Positions 8,803 to 17,278 are shown, counted from the stretch's first letter. The stretch is 57,211 nt of DNA from Clostridiales bacterium (GCA_004558115.1 SFDT01000007.1:1-57211), one strand, 5' to 3'. Numbers and translations: made by a program. The notes: a model not told the origin generated them from the sequence alone.

Positions 8803-8970
8803 TTAACAGTCATCGGGAAACACATCCCATTCCAGCACCCTTTCCTCCGCCGCAATATGCGCGTTCTTTAAAATGTAGATTGCCGTGATGATATTCCCAC
8901 TATCCAGCTGGTCCAGCGCGTCCGCAATGGCACCATAGAGAAATCCATACAGCTCTCTGTAAGTCAACAT
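8803..8970 (-). CDS. Small uncharacterised protein (about 55 aa)
   Basis: A short acidic frame starts MLTYRELYGFLYGAIADAL and ends in an acidic tail (about DVFPDDC). Amphipathic helical pattern, no membrane segment, no recognised family. GGGGTG lies 5 nt upstream of the ATG. It is divergent from the XRE regulator, with a palindrome between them, so it may be that regulator's target or partner. The exact stop position is uncertain by a base or two. Confidence 0.5.
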   Translation of the reverse strand: MLTYRELYGFLYGAIADALDQLDSGNIITAIYILKNAHIAAEERVLEWDVFPDDC

Positions 8971-9005
8971 ATCCTCACCCCATGGACTATCATACCATTC
9001 TCAAT

Positions 9006-9038
9006 GCGAAAAAACAATATATTATGATGTTTTTTCGC
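9006..9038. promoter_or_regulatory. Inverted repeat, probable operator
   Basis: Perfect 10-bp arms GCGAAAAAAC (9006-9015) and GTTTTTTCGC (9029-9038) around a 13-bp AT-rich centre. It lies between the divergent small gene and XRE regulator gene. An autoregulatory site for the XRE protein is the simplest reading. Confidence 0.55.
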
Positions 9039-9102
9039 TATTTTAGTTTGTATAAACACAAGTCTCTTTCCGGTAAACTAATACACAGGAGAGGTGAGTT
9101 GT

Positions 9103-9327
9103 GTGAATGACAGGCACCACCGGGATTTTATCCGTATCGGGTTGAACATCCTGTATTATCGAAAGCAAAAAGGCCTCACCCAGCAAAAGCTGGCGGAGAT
9201 GACCTCATACAGTAAAAACCATATCCAAAAAATAGAGACTGCCGCGGCATCTCCCAGCGTGGAGGCTCTTTTGGATATCGCCGAAGCCCTGGAGATCTCT
9301 CCGGCAAAGCTGTTTGAAGAACGGTAA
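9103..9327 (+). CDS. XRE-family helix-turn-helix regulator
   Basis: 74-residue, single-domain DNA-binding protein. The HTH_3 pattern fills it: LNILYYRKQKGLTQQKLAEM, then SKNHIQKIE as the recognition helix, then the conserved PSVEALLDIAEALEI. It probably binds DNA as a dimer. I chose GTG 9103 because GGAGAGG ends 8 nt upstream; the in-frame GTG at 9094 overlaps that site. The divergent small gene and the 9006-9038 palindrome suggest autoregulation. Confidence 0.85.
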   Translation: MNDRHHRDFIRIGLNILYYRKQKGLTQQKLAEMTSYSKNHIQKIETAAASPSVEALLDIAEALEISPAKLFEER

Positions 9328-9330
9328 CAA

Positions 9331-9360
9331 AAAACCCCCGCCCTTTCGGGCGGGGGTTTT
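9331..9360. terminator. Bidirectional terminator
   Basis: Stem AACCCCCGCCC/GGGCGGGGGTT with a TTTC loop and flanking A- and T-runs, between the convergent XRE and jag genes. Confidence 0.85.
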
Positions 9361-9371
9361 CCACAGGGTGT

Positions 9372-10193
9372 TTACTTTTTGTCCCGGTCGTAGGCCACGA
9401 TGACGCGGCGGTTAGGCTCGGTGCCGGTGGAATAGGTGGTGACACCGGGCACCTCCTGCAGCGCGGTGTGGATCACATGGCGCTCATAGGCGTTCATGGG
9501 CTCCAGGGTAACGCTGCGGCGGTACTTGACCACCTTGCCGGCCACCTTCTTGGCCAGGTGCTGGAGGCTCTGCTCCCGCTTTTCCCGGTAGTTCTCCGCG
9601 TCCAGCTGGACCCGGACCCGTCCGCCGGTGCGGTTGACGGAGTAGCTGGTCAGCTGCTGAATGGCGTCCAGAGTCTCGCCCCGGCGGCCGATGAGGGCGC
9701 CCAGGTTGGCGCCTTCCAGAATGACCTTATAGCGGCCCTTCTCCGGCAGATACACACGGACCTCAGCGGGGCACTCCATCTGCTCCAGCAGGCCGTGCAG
9801 GAACTTCTTGATAGCCTGGGCCTTTTCGTCGTCCACTTCCTCCCCGTTGTCCACGGTGGGAGCGGCTTCCTTTTTGGGGGCGGGAGTGGGCTTCACGGCA
9901 GCGGGCTTTTCCGTCTTCTTCTCAGGTTTTCTCTCCGGCTTTTTCTCAGGCTTCTTCTCCGGGACCTTGGGGGCTTTGGGAGCCTCCGCAACAGGGGCGG
10001 GTGTCTCCTCTTCTTCCTCGGGACCGTAGCTGACCCGAACACGGGCTGGGCTACTGCCCAGACCCAGGAAGCCGGACTTGGCCCGCTCCAGGATCTCCAC
10101 GGAAACGTCGTCCCGGTCCATACCCAGCTGGGCCAGGGCCTTGTTGATGGCTTCCTCTTCCGTCTTGCCCGTTACATCGATAAACTCTCTCAT
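9372..10193 (-). CDS. jag: Jag/KhpB RNA-binding protein (SpoIIIJ-associated)
   Basis: 273 residues. An N-terminal Jag_N domain (residues 1-55, with the KSGFLGLG motif) is followed by a long charged Pro/Glu/Lys linker (about 58-110, repeats of PEKK). Then come a KH domain (GRRGETLDAIQQLTSY) and a C-terminal R3H domain (NAYERHVIHTAL). In other Firmicutes KhpB binds many RNAs with KhpA and affects cell elongation. It sits just downstream of yidC in the conserved origin operon, SD AAGGAG. Confidence 0.95.
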   Translation of the reverse strand: MREFIDVTGKTEEEAINKALAQLGMDRDDVSVEILERAKSGFLGLGSSPARVRVSYGPEEEEETPAPVAEAPKAPKVPEKKPEKKPERKPEKKTEKPAAVKPTPAPKKEAAPTVDNGEEVDDEKAQAIKKFLHGLLEQMECPAEVRVYLPEKGRYKVILEGANLGALIGRRGETLDAIQQLTSYSVNRTGGRVRVQLDAENYREKREQSLQHLAKKVAGKVVKYRRSVTLEPMNAYERHVIHTALQEVPGVTTYSTGTEPNRRVIVAYDRDKK

Positions 10194-10202
10194 AACGGCT
10201 CC

Positions 10203-11360
10203 TTATTTTTCACTGTCATAACGGTCCGCCTGGTAGGAACGGCCCCGTGCGTAGGGGCGGTCGTCCACGCGGCCGGCTTCATTGGTGGTGATCTTCTTCT
10301 TGCTGGCCTTTGCCTCCTGGGCAGCCTTCTGCTTTTCCTTCAGGGTCATCTTGGGCGCGGGCTCCTTGAACTTCTCCTGCTGGCGGCGGCCTTCCTCCAT
10401 GCGCTTCTGGCGGTCCGCCTGGCGGGCCTCATAGCGGGCGCTCTCCTCCGCTTCCAGCTTCTTCGTATAGAACTTGCCGAGGATCTGCTCCTGCACCAGG
10501 GAAATGACACTCTGGGCGATCCAGTACACGCCCAGGGCGGCGGGCATGATGAACGCGAAGTACACGGACATGAGGGGCATCATGTACATCATGGTCTTGG
10601 TGCTGCCGGCGCCGGGGCCCTCGGGGGTGGGCTGCTGCTTCATGGTCAGCCAGGAGAACAGCAGCTGGCTGCCGCCGGCCAGGATGGGGATGAGGATGAG
10701 GCCGATGACAGCAGCGGAGAAGGTGATGCTCTTCACAGCTGTCCAGGGCGTGGAGGTCAGGTCCATGCCCAGGAACTGATAATTCACGTCGATCCAGCCG
10801 CTGATGCTGCCGGTCAGCTCAGGGAACTGGCTGGCCGCCTTGACCAGGTTGATCTGGCCATAGGGCATCAGCTGGGTGATGCCGTTATTGATCACAGCCG
10901 CGCCGTCCTTCATCTGCACGATGCCTTCCAGGCTCATGCCGGCGGCGGACACGGCGGAGATCAGTTTCTCCACCACTTCCTCAGACAGCATCATGAAGTG
11001 GGTGATGGGCTGACGGATGATGGAGTACAAAGCCAGAAGAATGGGCAGGGGAATGAAGCTCCACAGGCAGCCGCTCATGGGGTTCACGCCCTCTTCCGCG
11101 TAAAACTTCTGGATCTCCTCGTTCATCTTCGCCTGGTTGTTGGCGTACTTTTTCTGGATCTCCTGGATTCTGCCGTTCATACGGCTCATGCGGATCATGC
11201 TCTTTTTGGACTTCATCTGGAAAGGCAGCAGGATCAGCTTGATGACCAGAGTGAACAGGATGATGGCAACACCGTAAGAACCCGTCAGATTATAAAACAG
11301 GCGCAGCAGTGCCGCGAAAGGGATACAAATAAAGTATCCGATGGTTCCGAAAAATCCCAT
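10203..11360 (-). CDS. yidC: Membrane protein insertase YidC/Oxa1 family
   Basis: 385 residues. Inserts and folds membrane proteins, alone or with Sec. There are about five membrane helices: an N-terminal one, one at residues 25-45, a cytoplasmic hairpin (MIRMSRMNGRIQEIQKKY), and three more to about residue 300. A basic C-terminal tail (residues 310-385) should contact ribosomes. The hydrophilic-groove position that is Arg in B. subtilis SpoIIIJ is Lys here (LVIKLILLPF). There is no signal peptide lipobox at the chosen ATG, which has SD GGAGGAAATCC. Confidence 0.95.
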   Translation of the reverse strand: MGFFGTIGYFICIPFAALLRLFYNLTGSYGVAIILFTLVIKLILLPFQMKSKKSMIRMSRMNGRIQEIQKKYANNQAKMNEEIQKFYAEEGVNPMSGCLWSFIPLPILLALYSIIRQPITHFMMLSEEVVEKLISAVSAAGMSLEGIVQMKDGAAVINNGITQLMPYGQINLVKAASQFPELTGSISGWIDVNYQFLGMDLTSTPWTAVKSITFSAAVIGLILIPILAGGSQLLFSWLTMKQQPTPEGPGAGSTKTMMYMMPLMSVYFAFIMPAALGVYWIAQSVISLVQEQILGKFYTKKLEAEESARYEARQADRQKRMEEGRRQQEKFKEPAPKMTLKEKQKAAQEAKASKKKITTNEAGRVDDRPYARGRSYQADRYDSEK

Positions 11361-11408
11361 TGGATTTCCTCCGTCAATCGTTCTTTCGTTTTTCAGTTGT
11401 GTTGTCCG

Positions 11409-11618
11409 TTAAGGGACAGGGTCGTAGCCGCCTTTGTGAAACGGATTGCAGCGCAGGATGCGTTTGAACGCCAGCCAGCCGCCCTTGCAGGCGCCATATT
11501 TCTCAATGGCCTCCAGGGCATACTGGGAGCAGGTGGGGATATAATTGCAGCAGCGGGGACGGTAGGGCGAGATGGCTTTTTGATAAAACCGGATGAGCAG
11601 CAGAAATAACCGCTTCAT
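11409..11618 (-). CDS. yidD: Membrane protein insertion efficiency factor YidD
   Basis: 69 residues with the family pattern FYQKAISPYRPRCCNYIPTC-SQYALEAIEKYG and the C-terminal RCNPFHKGGYDPVP. It is a peripheral membrane protein thought to aid YidC. ATG 11618 overlaps the rnpA stop in an ATGA, giving translational coupling. Confidence 0.95.
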   Translation of the reverse strand: MKRLFLLLIRFYQKAISPYRPRCCNYIPTCSQYALEAIEKYGACKGGWLAFKRILRCNPFHKGGYDPVP

Positions 11619-11959
11619 GTCCGCTCCCCCAACAGGTCCAGCTTCCGGCACAGGCGGAGGAACGTATCGTTCAGTTCCTTCCAGCCGGCGCTTATGGTCC
11701 GGCTCCGGGCCACCAGAATGATGTCATAGCCCTGCTTCAGCGCGCCGCTGTTCAGGCGGTACACCTCCCGCAGCCGCCGGCGCGCCCGGTTGCGCACCAC
11801 GGCGTGGCCCAGCTTCACAGACACGGTGATGCCCAGCCGGTTGTGGCCCAGCTTATTTTTCCGGCAGTAGACCACCATGCAGCCGCTCACCGCGGAGGCG
11901 CCCTTCTGGTACAGCCGCCGGAACTCATGATTCTCTTTCAGCGTCACCGCTCGTTTCAT
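11615..11959 (-). CDS. rnpA: Ribonuclease P protein component
   Basis: 114-residue basic protein that helps the RNase P RNA mature tRNA 5' ends. The family signature VVRNRARRRLREVYR (the RNR motif) is visible in the middle, and the N-terminus (LKENHEFRRLYQKG) is typical. It lies between rpmH and yidD in the conserved order, and its stop overlaps the yidD start by 4 bp. Confidence 0.96.
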   Translation of the reverse strand: MKRAVTLKENHEFRRLYQKGASAVSGCMVVYCRKNKLGHNRLGITVSVKLGHAVVRNRARRRLREVYRLNSGALKQGYDIILVARSRTISAGWKELNDTFLRLCRKLDLLGERT

Positions 11960-12076
11960 ACCAATTCCTGCCTTGCCAGTTTGCGGGAAAACTCTGATAG
12001 GGACGGAGGAATCTCATGCAATTCCCGCCGTCCCTAAGACGTCTTGTTCAAGTGTCTCCCGCGCGTTCCGTTTCGA

Positions 12077-12217
12077 TCAGTGGGTCAGACGGGCGCGGCC
12101 CTTGGCGCGGCGACGGGCCAGAACCTTGCGGCCGTCAGCGGTAGCCATTCTCTTGCGGAAGCCGTGGACCTTGGAGCGGTGCAGCTTCTTGGGCTGATAG
12201 GTACGTTTCGTTGCCAT
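12077..12217 (-). CDS. rpmH: 50S ribosomal protein L34
   Basis: 46-residue, highly basic L34 (TKRTYQPKKLHRSKVHGFRKRM, split here by family blocks: N-terminal TYQP, central HGFRKRM, end ARLTH). I chose ATG 12217 because GGAGGTGTC precedes it and the length matches the family. First gene of the leftward origin operon. Confidence 0.97.
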   Translation of the reverse strand: MATKRTYQPKKLHRSKVHGFRKRMATADGRKVLARRRAKGRARLTH

Positions 12218-12334
12218 GTTGAGACACCTCCTGTCAGAATTCCGGTCACCCCTGGGGATGACACTTACTCGACGCCGCCCCGAAAGGCTGACGCAGTAAA
12301 CGAGTATCATAGCGCCATTCGCGGCGCACCGAAT

Positions 12335-12363
12335 AGTATACAGATTTTTTTTAAATGTGTCAA
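12335..12363 (-). promoter_or_regulatory. rpmH operon promoter
   Basis: Leftward -35 TTGACA (12358-12363), 17-bp spacer, -10 TATACT (12335-12340): a near-consensus sigma-A promoter, as expected for a ribosomal protein operon. Confidence 0.85.
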
Positions 12364-12379
12364 TAAAAACTTGTAATTT

Positions 12380-12405
12380 CCAGAAAAAATCCGCATTTTT
12401 TCTGG
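12380..12405. repeat. AT-rich inverted repeat upstream of dnaA
   Basis: Perfect 10-bp arms CCAGAAAAAA and TTTTTTCTGG around TCCGCA. It lies between the divergent rpmH and dnaA promoters. It could be a cruciform or a protein site; function unknown. The rest of the 12218-12596 gap holds the two promoters, AT-rich DNA and no gene. Confidence 0.6.
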
Positions 12406-12519
12406 ATTTGAAAACCTATTTCAAAATATGGTGTTCCACAAAGGTAAAAAGCTCTATATCTAGTCACCCAGCCCGTCCTTCTTTTTTCAGATTTTTGGAC
12501 TTTATTATTAGAATAAGTA

Positions 12520-12548
12520 TTGTCATGGATTCGTTTTTTTGCTATAAT
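12520..12548 (+). promoter_or_regulatory. dnaA promoter
   Basis: -35 TTGTCA (12520-12525), 17-bp spacer, -10 TATAAT (12543-12548). It is the only strong rightward promoter before dnaA and gives a leader of about 45 nt. Confidence 0.85.
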
Positions 12549-12596
12549 AGCCCTGTATTATTTTGTCCATTTTTAACTAGAGAGAGGTGTTTCTTT

Positions 12597-13916
12597 TTGA
12601 ATTCCGTCGCCGACGTGTGGGACAATGTTCTCTCCCAGTTGAAAGGAGAGCTCTCCGAGACCACCATCAACACCTGGTTCGACGAGCTGGAAGCCGTGGA
12701 TATCCAGGGCAATACCTTTATTCTCCACTGCTCCAATGATTTTAAAAAACGCTCCATCGAGACCTTGTTCATGAAAAACATCAAGGCCTCCCTGCGGGAT
12801 ATTTTCTCCATGGATTTTGAGGTCCGCATTCTGGACGATGCGGCCTACGCGGAAATGAACGGCACCGCCAAAAAGCAAAGCGACCGCTTCACCTCCGATG
12901 AATTCACCTTTGACACCTTCGTGGTGGGCCCCTCCAACAAGCTGGCCTACGCCGCCTCCGTGGCGGTGGCGGAGCATCCGGCCCAGAACTACAACCCCCT
13001 CCTCATCTACGGAGACTCCGGCCTTGGCAAGACCCACCTGATCTATGCCATCGCCAACGTCATCAAGAAAAACGACTCCCACGCCAAGATCGCCTACGTC
13101 AAGGGCGACGACCTGACCAACGAGCTGGTGGCCGCCATCCAGGCCGGCCCCAACAAAACAGCCGAAATGCGGGAAAAATACCGCCAGGCGGACCTGCTGC
13201 TGGTGGATGACGTACAGTTCATCGCCGGCAAAAAGCAGACCCAGGAGGAGTTTTTCCACACCTTCAATAACCTGTATGAATCCGGCCGCCAGATCGTGCT
13301 GACCTCCGACCGTCCCCCCTCTGAGATGACCATGCTGGAGGACCGCCTCCGCACCCGGTTCGAGTGGGGCCTTCTGGTGGACGTGGCGCCGCCGGACTTT
13401 GAGACCCGCCTGGCCATCGTGAAAAACAAGGCCGCCCTGCTGGGATTGGAGCTGCCGGACAAGGTGGCTGTGTTCATCGCGGAAAACGTCACCGCCAACG
13501 TCCGGCAGCTGGAGGGCACCATCAACAAGATCATGGCCTTCAAGGACCTGCTGGGCAACGAGGCCGACGAGGAGACCGTCACCCGGGCCATTCAGGATAT
13601 GCTCAAGCGCAGCAACGAGTATGTTCCCACCCCCGAGGCCATTTTGGAGTACATCAGCAAGTACTACAACCTGGAGGAATCCGTCATCCGGGGCCAGCAG
13701 CGGGTGCGGGATGCCGTGGCCGCCCGGCAGATCGCCATGTATCTCATCCGCAGCATGACGAACCTGAGCCTGGACGATATCGGCAAGCAGTTTGACAACC
13801 GGGACCACTCCACGGTGCTGTATTCCATCAAGCAGGTGGAAAAGCAGATGAAGAAGGACGCCGCCTTTGCCGAGACCGTGAAGGCCATCAAGACCAATAT
13901 CAACTCCCGCCGCTAA
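12597..13916 (+). CDS. dnaA: Chromosomal replication initiator DnaA
   Basis: 439-residue AAA+ initiator that binds oriC and opens the duplex. Domain I is at the start (VWDNVLSQLKGELSETTINTWF). The AAA+ core has Walker A GDSGLGKTHL (from G139) and Walker B LLVDDVQF. Domain IV ends with the DnaA signature DNRDHSTVLYSI for box binding. Domain II is very short. I chose the TTG at 12597, about 9 nt after AGAGAGG; upstream in-frame ATGs would run through the promoter. The TTG start is unusual and may limit DnaA synthesis. Confidence 0.96.
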   Translation: MNSVADVWDNVLSQLKGELSETTINTWFDELEAVDIQGNTFILHCSNDFKKRSIETLFMKNIKASLRDIFSMDFEVRILDDAAYAEMNGTAKKQSDRFTSDEFTFDTFVVGPSNKLAYAASVAVAEHPAQNYNPLLIYGDSGLGKTHLIYAIANVIKKNDSHAKIAYVKGDDLTNELVAAIQAGPNKTAEMREKYRQADLLLVDDVQFIAGKKQTQEEFFHTFNNLYESGRQIVLTSDRPPSEMTMLEDRLRTRFEWGLLVDVAPPDFETRLAIVKNKAALLGLELPDKVAVFIAENVTANVRQLEGTINKIMAFKDLLGNEADEETVTRAIQDMLKRSNEYVPTPEAILEYISKYYNLEESVIRGQQRVRDAVAARQIAMYLIRSMTNLSLDDIGKQFDNRDHSTVLYSIKQVEKQMKKDAAFAETVKAIKTNINSRR

Positions 13917-14173
13917 GGCGGTATTTTCTCCACTTCTTCTGTGGAAAAAGAAAAACTTCCCTGTGGAAACTTTTTCGGAAAAACAGGCCGTTGAAAACAC
14001 GTGCAACTTTTCAACGCCCCCTGTGGACGGGCAAACCCTTGCGGTTTCTGCCTTTCCCGTCCTTTTCCACAACTTTTCCCTCTACGGCTCCTTTTTACTA
14101 ACAAATATTGATTCTGTTCTTTTTAAAAAGACAGCCCGCGACCATTTATCCCAACTGAAAGGACGTGCCTCTC
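13917..14173. other. Probable replication origin (oriC), dnaA-dnaN intergenic
   Basis: 257 bp without a gene. It carries DnaA-box-like nonamers: TGTGGAAAA (13940-13948), TGTGGAAAC (13962-13970), TGTGGACGG (14022-14030), TTTTCCACA (14063-14071) and TTATCCCAA (14146-14154). An AT-rich stretch (about 14092-14133) could be the unwinding element. Gene orientation flips around 12.3 kb, as expected next to an origin. The local box favours TGTGGAAAA over the classical TGTGGATAA. Confidence 0.8.
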
Positions 14174-15286
14174 ATGAAATTTTCCTGCGAAAAGACGCTG
14201 CTGCAAAGCGCCATCGCCGTCACCAGCCGCGCCGTCGCCCAGAAAAGCTCCATCCCCTCCCTGGAGGGACTGCTGCTCCACGCGGACCATCAGCTGACGG
14301 TCTCCGGCTATAACATGCAGACCGGCATCCGCACCAAGGTCTCCGCCGACGTGCCCCAGGGCGGCGACATCGTGCTGAACGCCCGGCTGTTCGGCGACAT
14401 CATCCGCCGGATGCCAGACGACGTGGTGACGTTCACCTCCGATGAAAAGCAGGTGGTCCACCTCCACTGCGGCGACGCGGACTTTGACATCGTGGGCCTT
14501 TCCGCCGCGGACTATCCGGACCTGCCGGAGGTGGAGGACGAATACGCTGTCTCCATCCAGCAGAAGGTCCTTCGTTCCATGATCGAGGAGACCGCCTTCG
14601 CTGTCTCCACCAATGAGAGCCGCCCGGTCCACACCGGCGCCCTGTTTGAGGTCACGGACAAGGGCCTTGCCATGGTGGCGGTGGACGGTTTCCGCCTGGC
14701 CATCCGCCGGGAGCCCCTGGAAAAAATCGAGGGCGGCGCCTTCTCCTTCGTGGCCCCCGGCTCCGCTTTGAACGAGGTGAAGGGCATATGCGCCGATACG
14801 GAGGACCTGGCTTCCGTCACCCTGGGCAAGCGGCACATTTTGTTTGAGGTGGGCGACACAGAACTTATTTGCCGCCGGCTGGAGGGCGAGTTCCTGGACT
14901 ATAAGAACGCCATTCCCCGGAAAAACCCCATTTCCGTCATCGCAGACACCAAGGCCCTCATCGAGAGCATCGACCGCGTGTCCGTGGTCATCTCCGACAA
15001 GCTGAAAAGCCCCGTCCGGTGCCTGTTTGACCATGACAAGGTGTTTCTCTCCGCCAAGACCGGCAACGGCGAGGCCAAGGACGTCTGCCGCATCTCCGGC
15101 GATGGAAGCGGTCTGGAGATCGGCTTCAACAACCGCTATTTGATGGAGGCCCTGCGGTACGCTCCCGCCGACACCGTGAAGATTGAGCTGAACACCGGCG
15201 TCTCCCCTGCCATCATCGTCCCTGTGGACGGCGAGGAGAATTTCCTCTATATGGTGCTGCCGGTGCGGCTGAAATCCACGGAGTGA
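14174..15286 (+). CDS. dnaN: DNA polymerase III beta subunit (sliding clamp)
   Basis: 370 residues, the usual beta-clamp length, three repeated domains. The N-terminus MKFSCEKTLLQSAIAVTSRAV and the C-terminus YMVLPVRL are characteristic. The clamp tethers polymerase to DNA. ATG 14174 was chosen because AAAGGA lies 10 nt upstream; an in-frame GTG at 14165 is too close to that site. Confidence 0.96.
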   Translation: MKFSCEKTLLQSAIAVTSRAVAQKSSIPSLEGLLLHADHQLTVSGYNMQTGIRTKVSADVPQGGDIVLNARLFGDIIRRMPDDVVTFTSDEKQVVHLHCGDADFDIVGLSAADYPDLPEVEDEYAVSIQQKVLRSMIEETAFAVSTNESRPVHTGALFEVTDKGLAMVAVDGFRLAIRREPLEKIEGGAFSFVAPGSALNEVKGICADTEDLASVTLGKRHILFEVGDTELICRRLEGEFLDYKNAIPRKNPISVIADTKALIESIDRVSVVISDKLKSPVRCLFDHDKVFLSAKTGNGEAKDVCRISGDGSGLEIGFNNRYLMEALRYAPADTVKIELNTGVSPAIIVPVDGEENFLYMVLPVRLKSTE

Positions 15287-15312
15287 CAAAATCTGGAAAA
15301 GTCAGGAACGCT

Positions 15313-15528
15313 ATGAAAACCATTACCATTACAACGGAATATATCAAGCTCCAGGACCTTTTGAAATTTGCCAATCTGGTAGAAACCGGCGGCGAGGCCA
15401 AGGAGCGCATCCAGGCCGGCGAGGTCACGGTAAACGGCGAGGTCTGCACCATGCGGGGCAAGAAAATACGACCCGGCGACGACGTGGCCTTCCAGGGCCA
15501 GCACTACACGGCGGCCTATGCGGATTGA
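15313..15528 (+). CDS. yaaA: S4-domain RNA-binding protein, YaaA/RlbA type
   Basis: 71 residues with a single S4 domain: LQDLLKFANLVETGGEAK, then IQAGEVTVNG and the RGKKIRPGD loop. It probably binds structured RNA, and a role in ribosome assembly has been suggested for relatives. Its place between dnaN and recF is conserved in Firmicutes. ATG 15313 follows AGGA closely. Its end overlaps the recF start by 11 bp. Confidence 0.93.
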   Translation: MKTITITTEYIKLQDLLKFANLVETGGEAKERIQAGEVTVNGEVCTMRGKKIRPGDDVAFQGQHYTAAYAD

Positions 15529-16621
15529 CGGGCTGACGCTCCAGTCCTTCCGGAATTATGGAAACCAGTCGGCGGACTTCGACCCCCGGTGCAACGTCAT
15601 TTTCGGCGAGAACGCCCAGGGCAAGACCAATTTGCTGGAGGCGCTGGTGTACCTCTCCTGCGGCAAGTCCCCCCGGGCCAGAACGGACCGGGAGATGATC
15701 GGCTTCGACGCGCCCTCCGCCCGGATGGAGGCGAAAATCTTTGCCAGAGACCGGGATTTCCGGGTGCGTGTGGACCTGTTTCGGGACCGGCGGCGGAAAA
15801 TGACCGTCAACCAGGTGCCGGCGAAAAACAGCGCGGAGCTGAGCCAGGTGTACAACACCGTCTTCTTCTGCCCCGATGACCTGTACCTCATCCGGGAGGG
15901 CGCCGCCGCCCGGCGGAAGTTTATGGATAATGCGTTATGTCAACTTCGTCCCCGGTACGCCGCGGCGCTCACCGCCTATAACCGGGCCTATGACCACAAG
16001 ACCCGCATCCTGCGGGACAGCGAGGAACGGCCGGACCTGCTGGCGGCGCTGCCGGATTTCAATGAGCAGCTGGTGCGGTACGGCGCCGTACTGGTCCACT
16101 ACCGCAGCCAGTTCACGGCGCGGCTGAATGAGTACGCCGCCATGCACCATCGGGAGTGCTCCGGCTGCCGGGAGGAACTGGAGGTCCGGTATCAGACGGT
16201 GTCCTCCGTTCAGGACCCGTCGTCGGAGGTGTCCGTTCTTACGGAGCAGCTGCGGTGCCACATGGAGGCACACCAGGCGGCGGAGCGGGCCTCCCGCCTG
16301 TGTTTGTCCGGCCCTCACAAGGATGACCTGCTGGTCACCATCGACGGCCGGGACGCCAAGAGCTACGCCTCCCAGGGCCAGACCCGGACGGCGGCCCTTT
16401 CCATGAAGCTGGCGGAGCGGGAGATCTATAAAAACGCCACCGGGGAATATCCGGTGCTGCTGCTGGATGATGTGCTCAGCGAGCTGGACCCCAAGCGCCA
16501 GGAATTTGTGCTGAACCGCATCGCCGGCGGACAGGTCTTTATCACCTGCTGCGAGGATGATCGCCTGCCGCAGATGCTGGGCGGCCGGGTGTTTCACGTG
16601 GAACAGGGAATTATTATGTAA
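15518..16621 (+). CDS. recF: DNA replication and repair protein RecF
   Basis: 367-residue SMC-like ATPase that helps load RecA at gaps. Walker A is GENAQGKTNLLEA near residue 30, the ABC-type signature is SQGQTRTAALSMKL, and Walker B is LLLDDVLSELD. The start ATG lies inside the S4 gene, giving translational coupling. Confidence 0.96.
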   Translation: MRIDGLTLQSFRNYGNQSADFDPRCNVIFGENAQGKTNLLEALVYLSCGKSPRARTDREMIGFDAPSARMEAKIFARDRDFRVRVDLFRDRRRKMTVNQVPAKNSAELSQVYNTVFFCPDDLYLIREGAAARRKFMDNALCQLRPRYAAALTAYNRAYDHKTRILRDSEERPDLLAALPDFNEQLVRYGAVLVHYRSQFTARLNEYAAMHHRECSGCREELEVRYQTVSSVQDPSSEVSVLTEQLRCHMEAHQAAERASRLCLSGPHKDDLLVTIDGRDAKSYASQGQTRTAALSMKLAEREIYKNATGEYPVLLLDDVLSELDPKRQEFVLNRIAGGQVFITCCEDDRLPQMLGGRVFHVEQGIIM

Positions 16622-16658
16622 ACAAGTTTGCTGTTTTGAAAATCAAAGGAGAAAAAGG

Positions 16659-16982
16659 ATGTTCCATGTTTTTCTGGCCCTTCCCGCCCTGGCGGTTTTT
16701 GGAGCCTTGGCGGGTATCGTGCTGGGCTTGATGGGGGCTTTGCTGGCTCTTGCCTTTTTCGGGCAGCTGCTTTTGTGCCTCCTGTGTAAAACGGTCCGGT
16801 GGCTTTTGTGGCTGCCCGCGCTTCTGGGTGTGGTGGGACTTGTCCTGTGCCTTTTGGCGGGACTGCCCCTGTCCGTGGGAGTGATCCTCCTGTTCTGGGG
16901 CGTCTACGAGGTCCTGGCCCTGTGCGGCTGGGCGGTCTCCAGGCTTTTGAGAGGACTGTGGCGCCTGGTGCGCGGAGTCTGA
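16659..16982 (+). CDS. Small hydrophobic membrane protein
   Basis: 107 residues, almost entirely hydrophobic, with about three membrane helices (residues 3-35, 45-65 and 66-90) and an Arg-rich end (SRLLRGLWRLVRGV). ATG 16659 follows AAAGGAG; the longer frame starting inside recF is not needed. No family recognised. It lies between recF and remB, where Firmicutes often have nothing, so it may be a lineage-specific insertion. Confidence 0.7.
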   Translation: MFHVFLALPALAVFGALAGIVLGLMGALLALAFFGQLLLCLLCKTVRWLLWLPALLGVVGLVLCLLAGLPLSVGVILLFWGVYEVLALCGWAVSRLLRGLWRLVRGV

Positions 16983-17011
16983 ACATTTTATACGCAGCAA
17001 AGGAGCACAAC

Positions 17012-17278
17012 ATGTATCTTCACCTGGGCCAAAACGAGATCGTCTCCGACCACCGCATCATCGGCATTTTCGACCTGGACAAGTGCAGCTACGGCAAGCG
17101 CACCCGGGAGTATCTGGCCGCGGCGGAGCAGGAGGGCGTGGTGCTGGATGTGTCCGGCGACCTGCCCAAGTCCTTCGTGGTCTGCGACCACCCTTACCAC
17201 CCCCAGATCGTATATTTGAGCCAGCTGGCTCCCTCCACCCTGAAAAACCGGGCGGAGAGCCGGAAGCTGGAATTTTAA
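17012..17278 (+). CDS. remB: RemB-like DUF370 protein
   Basis: 88 residues. The start MYLHLGQNEIVSDHRIIGIFDLD and the end STLKNRAESRKLEF match the DUF370/RemB family found between recF and gyrB in B. subtilis, where it influences matrix genes. SD AAGGAG is 6 nt upstream of the ATG. It is probably a small DNA-binding or regulatory protein; its role outside Bacillus is unclear. Confidence 0.88.
   Translation: MYLHLGQNEIVSDHRIIGIFDLDKCSYGKRTREYLAAAEQEGVVLDVSGDLPKSFVVCDHPYHPQIVYLSQLAPSTLKNRAESRKLEF

Noticed and set aside
9895..9980. Repeated CTTCTCAGG-like units inside jag
   Set aside because: These encode the Lys/Glu/Pro linker of Jag and are low-complexity coding sequence, not a CRISPR or regulatory repeat.
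9468..11609. A 713-codon plus-strand frame over jag, yidC and yidD
   Set aside because: The minus-strand products are unmistakable conserved proteins; the plus frame is a shadow.
12357..12596. An 80-codon N-terminal extension of dnaA
   Set aside because: It would run through the dnaA promoter (-35 at 12520, -10 at 12543) and is not present in the DnaA family.
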